A stretch of DNA of 14,049 nt from Clostridiaceae bacterium (GTDB lineage: Bacteria; Bacillota; Clostridia; Oscillospirales; QAMX01), in assembly GCA_016297585.1 (NCBI GenBank), contig JAEDGJ010000057.1, positions 1 to 14,049 of the forward strand. Reading direction: 5' to 3'. This document shows, in pieces, positions 8,388 through 14,049 of the stretch (position 1 is the first letter of the stretch; each line of letters opens with the position of its first letter). The notes beneath the pieces were generated by a model. That model searched no databases. It worked only from the letters and a program-made list of their open reading frames with translations, and was not told where the DNA came from. The position numbers and the translations under genes are program-made.

Positions 8388-8678
8388 AGCAAAAACCTTC
8401 CCCTGTCTTATTGTTCTGCGGTATCCTCTGTTAAAAAGTTTACCATACCCGTCGCATTTCCGCAAGCCGGTTTCGCCGTCCGGGCGTCTCTTTTTTTGAA
8501 AAGTTTTTATTACATTTCCTTATTTTATTACCAAAACGGCCTTTTTATTCCCGGTTAATCTGGTATTATTGCAGTATAACGTACATTTTCGGTGCAATTT
8601 GTTCGGAAACGCCCGGACAGCGCACGCGAATGTCCGTCCCCGTTTTTGGAAAAACACCTGTTTTGGAGAGAAAACGCC
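8388..8678. other. Divergent AT-rich intergenic region between degV and the AlaX-like gene
   Basis: These 291 bases hold no supportable gene. The core from about 8485 to 8590 is much more AT-rich than the rest of the window, with T7 at 8491-8497 and several TATTAT/TATAAC-like hexamers, as expected for promoters in both directions. No plus-strand pair with good spacing stands out: TTGAAA at 8496 has only weak -10 matches. A CGGACA/TGTCCG inverted repeat lies near 8615-8637, in the leader of the plus-strand gene. I see no known riboswitch. Confidence 0.5.
8437..8465 (-). promoter_or_regulatory. Possible sigma-A promoter for degV
   Basis: On the minus strand, TTGCGG (8460-8465) and TAAACT (8437-8442) are separated by 17 bases and lie about 50 bases before the degV start. 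The match is partial (3 of 6 and 4 of 6), so this is a candidate only. Confidence 0.3.
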
Positions 8679-9824
8679 ATGCTTTCAGACCGCTTCTACT
8701 ACGCATCCCCCCGCGAATCCGTCTTTTCCGCCGCCGTGGTGTCCTGCGTTCCCGAAGGGGACCGCTTCCGCGTCACGCTCGACCGCGCGGGCTTCTATCC
8801 CGGCGGCGGCGGTCAGCCCGCGGACACCGGCTTCGTCGACGGTATCCCCGCCGTGGGAACCGGTGAGGACGACCCCGCCGTCCTGCTGCCTTCACCGCTC
8901 GAGCCGGGGCGGCGGGTACGCTGCGAGATCGACCTAGCACGGCGGCTCGCCTTCATGCGCCGCCACTCGGGCGAGCACATCGTCAGCGGGCTGCTGCACC
9001 GCATGACCGGCGGCGATAACGTCGGCTTCCATATGAACGAGTCGCTCGTGACGCTCGACTGGAGCCTGCCGCTCGACGAAAAGACGCTGCGGGATGCCGA
9101 GCGGCGCGCCAACGGGATCGTGCTCGAAAACGTACCCGTCACGGCGGCGGTCTATCCCGCGGCGCCGTCCGGGATCGCCTACCGCGCCAAGCGCGCGATC
9201 GAGGGGGAGGTGCGCCTCGTCACCGTCGAGGGCGCGGACGTCTGCGCCTGCTGCGGGCTGCACGTCGAACGCACGGGGGAGATCGGCCTGATCCGGCTCG
9301 TCGACGCGATGAAATGGAAGGGCGGCACGCGGGTCACGATGCTCGCGGGCATGGACGCCTATGAGGACGCCGCAGCCGTCGCGGCGCAGAACCGGGAGGT
9401 CGCGCGGCTCGTCTCGGCAAAGCCGTATGAGACGGCGGCAGGCGTCCGCGCGGCGCTCGAGGCGGCGGAGGCGCTGCGGCAGAAGAATACCGACCTCAAA
9501 AAGCGCCTGACGGCCTGCCGCGTCGCGGAGCTCTCCGCCGTGCCGGGTATGCTCGTGCTGTTTGAGGGCGGGATGACGCCGGACGAGCTGCGCCGGTTCG
9601 CGCTCGAGCTGTCCGCCGCACGTCCCGAGCCGGTCGCGGTCTTTACCGGAGCCGACGCGTCCGGCTACCGCTACGCCATCGCGCAGGAGGGCGGCGACGT
9701 GCGCGCGCTGACCAAGGCGCTCAACGCGCGCTTTTCGGGACGCGGCGGCGGCTCCGCGGTACTGACGCAGGGGAGCCTGACCGGTTCCCGCGCGGAGATC
9801 GAAGCGGCGGTGCGCGAGGGGTAA
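8679..9824 (+). CDS. Alanyl-tRNA editing protein, AlaX-like with DHHA1 domain
   Basis: This 381-residue free-standing editing factor should hydrolyse tRNA(Ala) wrongly charged with serine or glycine. FYPGGGGQPADTG (39-51) is the conserved glycine-rich motif of the AlaRS/AlaX editing domain. The zinc ligands are His96 and His100 in HSGEHI, and Cys191 and His195 in CCGLHV. The last two correspond to the CGGTH motif of AlaRS, with Thr replaced by Leu and the first Gly by Cys. After a helical stretch (about 225-280) comes a DHHA1-like C-terminal domain with SGRGGGSAVLTQGSL (353-367). This is the long AlaX type. I chose the ATG at 8679, with GGAGAG eight bases upstream, over an upstream ATG at 8592 whose extra 29 residues look non-coding. 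It is convergent with smpB. Confidence 0.9.
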   Translation: MLSDRFYYASPRESVFSAAVVSCVPEGDRFRVTLDRAGFYPGGGGQPADTGFVDGIPAVGTGEDDPAVLLPSPLEPGRRVRCEIDLARRLAFMRRHSGEHIVSGLLHRMTGGDNVGFHMNESLVTLDWSLPLDEKTLRDAERRANGIVLENVPVTAAVYPAAPSGIAYRAKRAIEGEVRLVTVEGADVCACCGLHVERTGEIGLIRLVDAMKWKGGTRVTMLAGMDAYEDAAAVAAQNREVARLVSAKPYETAAGVRAALEAAEALRQKNTDLKKRLTACRVAELSAVPGMLVLFEGGMTPDELRRFALELSAARPEPVAVFTGADASGYRYAIAQEGGDVRALTKALNARFSGRGGGSAVLTQGSLTGSRAEIEAAVREG

Positions 9825-9851
9825 GCGCCGCCCGATACGGGGCATGAAAAA

Positions 9852-9889
9852 CTCCCGCGAAAACCGGGGGTATCCGGTCTTCGTGGGAG
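9852..9889 (-). terminator. smpB terminator
   Basis: On the minus strand a 16-position stem (CTCCCACGAAGACCGG against CCGGTTTTCGCGGGAG, one A-C mismatch and one G-U pair) with a 6-base loop is followed directly by TTTTT (9847-9851). It lies just beyond the smpB stop. There is no T tract on the plus side, so it suits smpB rather than the converging AlaX-like gene, for which I see no separate terminator. Confidence 0.88.
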
Positions 9890-9894
9890 AATGT

Positions 9895-10368
9895 TCAGTC
9901 GTCGTAGCCCCTGCCCGCGTGCGCGCGTTCCATTTCGCGTCCCGCGTCGCGTTTTGCGGCGTCGTCGCGCTTGTCATAGAGCTTTTTGCCCTTCGCAAGC
10001 CCGATCTCGACCTTGACGCGCGAGTCCTTGAGGTAGATCTCGAGCGGCACGATCGTACAGCCGTCGCGCTTGACGGCGTTGAAGAGCTTCAGGATCTCCC
10101 GCTTGTGCAGCAGGAGCTTGCGCTCGCGGGAGGGGTCCTTGTTGAAGATGTTGCCCTGCTCATAGGGGCTGATGTGCATCCCGCGCACGAACATCTCGCC
10201 GTCGCGCACAAAGCAGAAGCTGTCTTTGAGATTGACCTGCCCCAGACGGATGGATTTGACCTCCGTACCGGCCAGCGCGATGCCCGCCTCGAAGCGCTCG
10301 AGTATAAAATAGTCGTGAAACGCGCGGCGGTTGGACGCCACGCTCTTGATCCCGCGTTTGACCGGCAT
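9895..10368 (-). CDS. smpB: SsrA-binding protein SmpB
   Basis: This 157-residue protein is a full-length SmpB, which binds tmRNA and delivers it to ribosomes stalled on broken messages (trans-translation). Diagnostic segments are the N-terminal NRRAFHDYFILERFEAGIAL (residues 13-32), LAGTEVKSIRLGQVNLKDSF, the central HISPYEQGN and HDPSRERKLLLHKREI-type loop (here NKDPSRERKLLLHK), and VKVEIGLAKGKKLYDKRDD, followed by the basic, flexible C-terminal tail that enters the mRNA channel. It starts with ATG after AAGGAGAGG. It has its own near-consensus promoter just upstream and its own terminator. The tmRNA gene, often close to smpB, is not in this window. Confidence 0.97.
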   Translation of the reverse strand: MPVKRGIKSVASNRRAFHDYFILERFEAGIALAGTEVKSIRLGQVNLKDSFCFVRDGEMFVRGMHISPYEQGNIFNKDPSRERKLLLHKREILKLFNAVKRDGCTIVPLEIYLKDSRVKVEIGLAKGKKLYDKRDDAAKRDAGREMERAHAGRGYDD

Positions 10369-10403
10369 AGCTGCCTCTCCTTCGTGAAAAGTGGTACCGT
10401 TTC

Positions 10404-10432
10404 AGTATACCCGCGCTGCGCGCCGTTGTCAA
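10404..10432 (-). promoter_or_regulatory. Sigma-A promoter of smpB
   Basis: On the minus strand TTGACA (10427-10432) and TATACT (10404-10409) are spaced by exactly 17 bases. The -35 box begins three bases after the arsR stop codon (TAACCCTTGACA), and the -10 box lies about 35 bases before the smpB start. smpB can therefore be transcribed independently of arsR. Confidence 0.85.
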
Positions 10433-10435
10433 GGG

Positions 10436-10765
10436 TTATTCCTCGATATGCTCAAGACCCTGGTCGAGCATCGTCCGCACATGCGCGTCGGCGAGCGAAT
10501 AGAGCATCGCCTTTCCCTCGCGGCGGCTGCGCACGAGATGGCTGCCCTTGAGAATGCGCAGCTGATGCGAGATCGCGCTCTGCGTCATCATCAGCAGCTC
10601 GGCGATGTCCCCGACACACAGCTCCGCGCTCTCGAGCGCGAACAGGATCTTGATCCTCGTCGAATCCCCGAATACCTTGAACAGCTCCGCGAGGTCGTAC
10701 AGCACCTCCTCGTCCGGCTGCATCTCCCGAAGCTCCTCCACGGAGCGAGTCTGTTTTGCGTCCAT
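10436..10765 (-). CDS. ArsR/SmtB-family repressor, predicted zinc-type sensor
   Basis: This 109-residue winged-helix regulator has LAELFKVFGDSTRIKILFAL (25-44) leading into the DNA-recognition helix MTQSAISHQLRILK (60-73) and the wing (RREGKAMLYSL). The C-terminal helix carries Asp93, His95, His106 and Glu109. This D-x-H-x10-H-x2-E spacing equals the alpha-5 site of SmtB (Asp104, His106, His117, Glu120), where zinc binds across the dimer and lowers DNA affinity. The alpha-3 arsenic motif ELCVC is broken (ELCVG), arguing against arsenic sensing. The metal choice is inference. The start is uncertain: an in-frame ATG at 10789 is also possible, but it would lie only about 12 bases from the predicted transcription start, while the ATG at 10765 has AGAAGGGA upstream. 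No metal transporter is adjacent. Confidence 0.87.
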   Translation of the reverse strand: MDAKQTRSVEELREMQPDEEVLYDLAELFKVFGDSTRIKILFALESAELCVGDIAELLMMTQSAISHQLRILKGSHLVRSRREGKAMLYSLADAHVRTMLDQGLEHIEE

Positions 10766-10807
10766 GCTTGAAAAAAAGTCCCTTCTCATGATTCTATATG
10801 CCCTTTT

Positions 10808-10836
10808 ATTATAGGCTTTCCCCGGCAGAATGTCAA
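10808..10836 (-). promoter_or_regulatory. Consensus sigma-A promoter of arsR
   Basis: On the minus strand TTGACA (10831-10836) and TATAAT (10808-10813) are both perfect, with a 17-base spacer. Transcription would start near 10801, giving a leader of about 36 bases to the ATG at 10765. I could not find a convincing SmtB/CzrA-type 12-2-12 operator dyad over it. Confidence 0.88.
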
Positions 10837-10884
10837 TAGACGAAAAACGGGTTTTCGAACAGAAAAAAGGAGGATTTACGGCAC

Positions 10885-11655
10885 ATGTTGCTCCATATCT
10901 TCGGTTCCTGCTCCGGAACGGAGCCCTATCCGGGACGGCATCACGTCGGATTCGCCATCGAGCACGCGGGCGGACTCTACTGGTTCGACGCGGGGGAGTG
11001 CTGCTCCCACACCGCGCACACGATGGGCGTCGATCTGATGAAGCTGCGCCGCATCGTCATCTCGCACACGCATATGGACCACGTCGGCGGGCTCGGCAAC
11101 CTGCTCTGGACGATCCGCAAGCTCGACGGCATGCACCACACGCTGGAAAACCGGGACATCGACCTCTACATCCCGGAGCAGCGCGCGTGGGAGGGCATCT
11201 ATCAGATGCTGCAGTACACCGAGGGCGGCTTTGTCTGCGATTTCCGCGTCCATGCGCACCCGGTCGCGGACGGGCCGCTGTTCGAGGACCGCGGCCTGCG
11301 CGTCACGGCGCTGCATAACCGCCACCTGCCGCACGAGGACGGCACGCCGTGGCGCTCGTTCGGCTACCTCATCGAGTGCGAAGGACGGCGCATCGTCTAC
11401 TCCGGCGATACCGGCGGCGTCGACGACTACGAGGCGCTGCTGCCCTGCGACCTCCTCATCATGGAGAGCGGCCACCATCATCCGCCCGAGGTCGCCCGGA
11501 CGCTGCTCGAGCGCGGGCTGTTCCCCGGGACGCTCGCGTTCATCCATCACGGCCGCGACCTGCTCGACCGGTACGATGCGCAGATCGAGGTACTCGACCG
11601 GCTCTGTCCGGGCCGCTACCTCGTCTACAACGACGCGGAAACCTACACGCTCTGA
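10885..11655 (+). CDS. MBL-fold metallo-hydrolase, RNase Z-like
   Basis: This 256-residue metallo-beta-lactamase-fold enzyme opens with HIFGSCSGTEPYPGRHH, resembling the RNase Z-type 'LG.G.a.P' start. It has the metal motif SHTHMDHVGGL (His61, His63, Asp65, His66). Later ligands fit His147 in ALHNRHLPH, Asp175 in YSGDTGG and His221 or His222 in FIHHGRD. This set matches the RNase Z/ELAC-like branch with two metal ions. It lacks an obvious tRNA-binding exosite arm, so a true tRNA 3'-processing role is uncertain; many such proteins act on phosphodiesters or other small substrates. The ribosome site AAAAAAGGAGGA precedes the ATG. It is divergent from arsR, and the UlaG-like gene follows after 11 bases. 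Confidence 0.85.
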   Translation: MLLHIFGSCSGTEPYPGRHHVGFAIEHAGGLYWFDAGECCSHTAHTMGVDLMKLRRIVISHTHMDHVGGLGNLLWTIRKLDGMHHTLENRDIDLYIPEQRAWEGIYQMLQYTEGGFVCDFRVHAHPVADGPLFEDRGLRVTALHNRHLPHEDGTPWRSFGYLIECEGRRIVYSGDTGGVDDYEALLPCDLLIMESGHHHPPEVARTLLERGLFPGTLAFIHHGRDLLDRYDAQIEVLDRLCPGRYLVYNDAETYTL

Positions 11656-11666
11656 GGGCAAAGCAG

Positions 11667-12479
11667 ATGGAAGAACGCTTCAAAGCCGCCGCCGTGCGGG
11701 ATATGCGGCTGCATTTCGGCGATTACTGGCGCGCCGCGTTCGAAGGGCGCGCCGACCACACCGCCGCTCTGATCGCGCCGGCGTCCTATGTGCTCGACGC
11801 CGCCGGGACCAGACTCGTCATCGACCCGGTCTTCCGCTTTTCGTGGATGGAGGAGCAGGTCGCAGACCGCTGGAAGGCCGATCTCGCGTCGGCGGACGGC
11901 GTGCTCTATACGCACCGGCACGGCGACCATTTCTCGCCGGAGACCGCCCTCGCCGCCGTCCGCGCGGGAGCGAAGGTCTATCTGCCCGCATTCTTCCCGG
12001 AGGCAGCCGTCCCGGGCGTAATTCGGATCGAGGCCGGAAAGCCCTTTTTCATCGGCAGTCTGCGGATCACGCCGTTCGTCAGCCCGCATTTTGCCGCGGA
12101 CGGCGTCACGGGCGTGCCCGAGTACGGCTACCGCATCGAGGCCCCGCGGCGCACGCTGCTCTTCTGCGGCGACGTCCGGTGCTACGACCCCGCGCGCCTG
12201 CCCGTCGGAAAAGCCCCGGATACGATGTTCCTGCACGTCTGGCTCGGACGCGGCAACGCGCAAAACCCGCCGTGCGAGCCGTATCTGACGGATTTTGCCC
12301 GTTTTGCGGTCTCGGCACACCCGAAACGCGTCTTTCTTGCGCATCTGTACGAGATCGGGCGCCCGCTGCACGAAATGTGGACGTACCAGCACGCCGGACT
12401 CTGCGCCGACGCGATCGCGGCGCTGGACGCATCCGTCGAGGTCTCCGCCATGCGCTTCGGCCGGCGCTATCCGGTATAG
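11667..12479 (+). CDS. MBL-fold metallo-hydrolase, UlaG-like
   Basis: This 270-residue protein is a second metallo-beta-lactamase-fold enzyme, of another subfamily. Its metal motif is YTHRHGDHFSP (His83, His85, Asp87, His88); further likely ligands are His141 in SPHFAADG, Asp169 in FCGDVRCYD and His226 in LAHLYEI. The order VLDAAGTRLVIDPVF followed by THRHGDHF is typical of UlaG-like hydrolases, whose namesake is an L-ascorbate-6-phosphate lactonase. No ascorbate genes are nearby, so the substrate is unknown. I chose the ATG at 11667, with GAGGG about 8 bases upstream; the open frame extends further into the previous gene but only as overlap. It is almost certainly cotranscribed with the gene before it, and a strong hairpin follows. 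Confidence 0.83.
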   Translation: MEERFKAAAVRDMRLHFGDYWRAAFEGRADHTAALIAPASYVLDAAGTRLVIDPVFRFSWMEEQVADRWKADLASADGVLYTHRHGDHFSPETALAAVRAGAKVYLPAFFPEAAVPGVIRIEAGKPFFIGSLRITPFVSPHFAADGVTGVPEYGYRIEAPRRTLLFCGDVRCYDPARLPVGKAPDTMFLHVWLGRGNAQNPPCEPYLTDFARFAVSAHPKRVFLAHLYEIGRPLHEMWTYQHAGLCADAIAALDASVEVSAMRFGRRYPV

Positions 12480-12497
12480 TCGTCCTGAGAGATAACG

Positions 12498-12544
12498 AAT
12501 ACCGGCATTCCCCGCGGAAGGATTTCCCGGGGAATGCCGGTATT
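12498..12544 (+). terminator. Strong hairpin after the MBL-fold gene pair
   Basis: A perfect 16-bp inverted repeat (AATACCGGCATTCCCC against GGGGAATGCCGGTATT) encloses a 15-base loop that can itself fold GGAA/TTCC. It begins 18 bases after the stop. The T-rich tail on the plus strand is modest (TATTTCTCT), and there is none on the minus side, so it best serves the plus-strand genes but could also block transcripts coming from pyrG. Confidence 0.75.
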
Positions 12545-12554
12545 TCTCTACCTG

Positions 12555-12611
12555 CGTGTAAAGCATCTTTCTTTACACGTCTAATCTCTCTGTAAAGATA
12601 TTTTCTTTACA
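12555..12611. repeat. Two tandem dyads, TGTAAAG-N7-CTTTACA
   Basis: Copy 1 spans 12555-12579 (CGTGTAAAG, 7 bases, CTTTACACG; 9-bp arms) and copy 2 spans 12591-12611 (TGTAAAG, 7 bases, CTTTACA; 7-bp arms). The 21-base cores share arms exactly, and their centres lie 34 bases apart. On the plus strand the second is followed by ACGG and T6 (12616-12621), so it might act as a weak extra terminator. On the minus strand they stand right after the pyrG stop, without a T tract. Their role is not known to me. Confidence 0.7.
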
Positions 12612-12622
12612 ACGGTTTTTTA

Positions 12623-14047
12623 TTACAGGCTGCTTTCGACGAAGGCGCGGAACAGCGGATGCGCGCGGTTGGGGCGGCTCTTGAACTCGGGATGGAACTG
12701 CACGCCGACGAAGAAGCGGTTTTCGGGAACCTCGACGGTCTCGACGATGCGGCCGTCGGGGGAGGTGCCGGAGATGCGCAGTCCGGCGGCAACGAGGCGG
12801 TCGCGCAGCTCGTTGTTGAACTCGTAGCGGTGGCGGTGGCGCTCGTGGATCAGCGTCTCGCCGTACGCGCGCGCCATCTGGGAGCCCTCCGCGATCGCGC
12901 AGGGGTAGCTGCCGAGGCGCATGGTGCCGCCCTTGGGGATGACGCCGTTCTGGTCGGGCATGAAGTTGATGACGGGGTAGGGGGTCATCTCGTCGATCTC
13001 GGTGGAGTTCGCGCCCTCCATGCCGCAGACGTGGCGCGCAAACTCGATGACGGCGATCTGCATACCGAGGCAGAGGCCGAGATAGGGGATGTTGTTCTCG
13101 CGGGCGTAGCGGCAGGCGGAGATCATGCCTTCGATGCCGCGGCTGCCGAAGCCGCCGGGGACACAGATGCCCGCGCAGCCGGCGAGCTTTTCGGCGGCGT
13201 TCTCATCGGTCAGGTCCTCGGAGTCGACCCAGACCTTCTCAAGCTGCACGCCGCAGGCGATCGCCGCATGGGACAGCGCCTCGGAAACGGAGAGGTAGGC
13301 GTCGTGGAGCTGCATGTACTTGCCGACCATCGCGATCCGGACGACGCGGGAGGGCTTCCTCGCGCGGTCGAGCATCGCGTTCCAGTCGGTCAGATCGGGC
13401 TCGGGGACGTCCAGCCCGAGGATGCGGCAGGCGACACGGTCAAGCCCGTTCTCGTGCAGCATAACCGGCGCCTCGTACAGCGACGGGAGCGTGACGTTCT
13501 GGATGACGCAGTCCTCCGCGACATTGCAGAACATCGCGATCTTCTTGAGGATGCCGTCGCCGATCGGCTCGTCCACGCGGCAGACGATGATGTCCGGGGC
13601 GATGCCCTGCGACTGCAGCTCTTTCACGGAATGCTGGGTGGGCTTGGACTTGTATTCACCCGCAAAGGAAAGGTAGGGGACGAGGGTGACGTGGATGAAA
13701 AGGCAGTTTGCGCGGCCGACCTCGATCGGGATCTGACGGATGGCCTCCAGGAAGGGCTGGCTCTCGATGTCGCCGATGGTGCCGCCGATCTCGGTGATCA
13801 TCACGTCGGCGTTCGACGCGCGCGCGCCGGCGTAGATGAACTCCTTGATCTCGTTGGTGACGTGGGGGATGATCTGCACGGTCTGCCCCAGATAGTCGCC
13901 GCGGCGCTCGCGGTTTAATACGTTCCAGAACACGCGTCCGGAGGTCAGATTGGAGTAACGCGTCAGATTTTCGTCGATGAAGCGTTCGTAGTGCCCGAGG
14001 TCGAGGTCGGTTTCCGCGCCGTCTTCCGTCACGAAGACTTCGCCGTG
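12623..14047 (-). CDS. pyrG: CTP synthase (N-terminus outside window)
   Basis: The frame is open to the window edge (first visible codons read HGEVFVTEDGAETDLDLGHY), so about 60 of the usual ~535 residues are missing; 474 are visible. CTP synthase converts UTP to CTP using ATP and glutamine-derived ammonia. The amidoligase domain shows GHYERF, EIGGTIGDIES (nucleotide site) and GEYKSKPTQHSVKELQSQGI. The glutamine amidotransferase domain shows VPGGFGSRG, the nucleophile cysteine in GLCLGMQ, and the His-Glu pair in FHPEF near the end. HRHRYEFNN is the usual HRHRYEVNN motif with one change. All key residues are present, so the enzyme should be active. A GTG at 14032 could be mistaken for a start but is internal. 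Confidence 0.97.
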   Translation of the reverse strand, partial: HGEVFVTEDGAETDLDLGHYERFIDENLTRYSNLTSGRVFWNVLNRERRGDYLGQTVQIIPHVTNEIKEFIYAGARASNADVMITEIGGTIGDIESQPFLEAIRQIPIEVGRANCLFIHVTLVPYLSFAGEYKSKPTQHSVKELQSQGIAPDIIVCRVDEPIGDGILKKIAMFCNVAEDCVIQNVTLPSLYEAPVMLHENGLDRVACRILGLDVPEPDLTDWNAMLDRARKPSRVVRIAMVGKYMQLHDAYLSVSEALSHAAIACGVQLEKVWVDSEDLTDENAAEKLAGCAGICVPGGFGSRGIEGMISACRYARENNIPYLGLCLGMQIAVIEFARHVCGMEGANSTEIDEMTPYPVINFMPDQNGVIPKGGTMRLGSYPCAIAEGSQMARAYGETLIHERHRHRYEFNNELRDRLVAAGLRISGTSPDGRIVETVEVPENRFFVGVQFHPEFKSRPNRAHPLFRAFVESSL

Positions 14048-14049
14048 CT

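Noticed and set aside
7788..8558. 256-codon open frame on the plus strand opposite degV
   Set aside because: It is antisense to a well-supported DegV gene and runs out into the AT-rich promoter region.
9825..10435. Possible tmRNA (ssrA) gene beside smpB
   Set aside because: The gaps around smpB are only about 70 bases each and hold its terminator and promoter; there is no room for a ~350-base tmRNA.
11231..12595. 454-codon open frame overlapping both MBL-fold genes in another frame
   Set aside because: It is an Arg/Ser-rich shadow that crosses a real gene boundary and the terminator hairpin; the MBL motifs lie in the other frames.
12555..12611. Recombinase core site or BirA operator as an explanation of the dyads
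   Set aside because: The arms are too short for typical tyrosine recombinase sites, no integrase is near, and the 7-base spacing and CTTTACA arms differ from the BirA pattern with its much longer spacer.
12659..13918. 419-codon open frame on the plus strand opposite pyrG
   Set aside because: It is a mirror of the pyrG coding frame; composition is Ala/Val/Asp/Gly-rich and low in complexity, with no motif.

Overview
The window is GC-rich and densely coded, on both strands. It has typical sigma-A promoters (TTGACA, 17-base spacer, TATAAT or TATACT), strong Shine-Dalgarno sites and short hairpin terminators. Together with the gene set (SmpB, DegV, an AlaX-type editing protein, a Gld-like ABC module with a DUF4340 protein, MBL-fold hydrolases) this suggests a GC-rich member of the Clostridia, perhaps a gut Oscillospiraceae-like bacterium. 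That placement is inference; no rRNA or other decisive marker lies here. I see no phage, transposase, CRISPR, tRNA or rRNA genes.

Left part (1-7430, + strand): the 3' portion of an Eis-like GNAT acetyltransferase gene, then a tightly packed run of five genes. The first three form a translationally coupled ABC export-type module with 4-base ATGA overlaps: a GldA-like ATPase, a protein joining a GldF-like permease to a GldG-like domain, and a membrane-anchored DUF4340 protein. Two esterase-like alpha/beta hydrolases without signal peptides follow after 30-35 bases each, with no terminator between, so they may belong to the same transcript. A hairpin at 7432-7464 separates this run from the convergent degV gene.

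Middle (7500-10880): a DegV fatty-acid-binding protein gene (-) is divergent from an alanyl-tRNA editing protein gene (+), across a 291-base AT-rich intergenic region. The editing gene converges on smpB (-), with smpB's terminator between them. Upstream of smpB lies an ArsR/SmtB-family repressor gene (-) whose C-terminal helix carries the four ligand positions of SmtB-type zinc sensors. Both arsR and smpB have near-consensus promoters of their own.

Right part (10880-14049): two adjacent metallo-beta-lactamase-fold hydrolases of different subfamilies (RNase Z-like, then UlaG-like) form a + strand pair that ends in a 16-bp-stem hairpin. Between that hairpin and the end of the convergent pyrG gene (CTP synthase, N-terminus outside the window) lie two copies of a 21-base dyad, TGTAAAG-N7-CTTTACA, whose role is unclear.

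Most of the window is ordinary. The parts that merit a second look are the fused Gld-like module with its esterase neighbours, the predicted zinc-sensing repressor with no metal gene beside it, and the tandem dyads next to pyrG. I do not see convincing evidence of a wholly new system.
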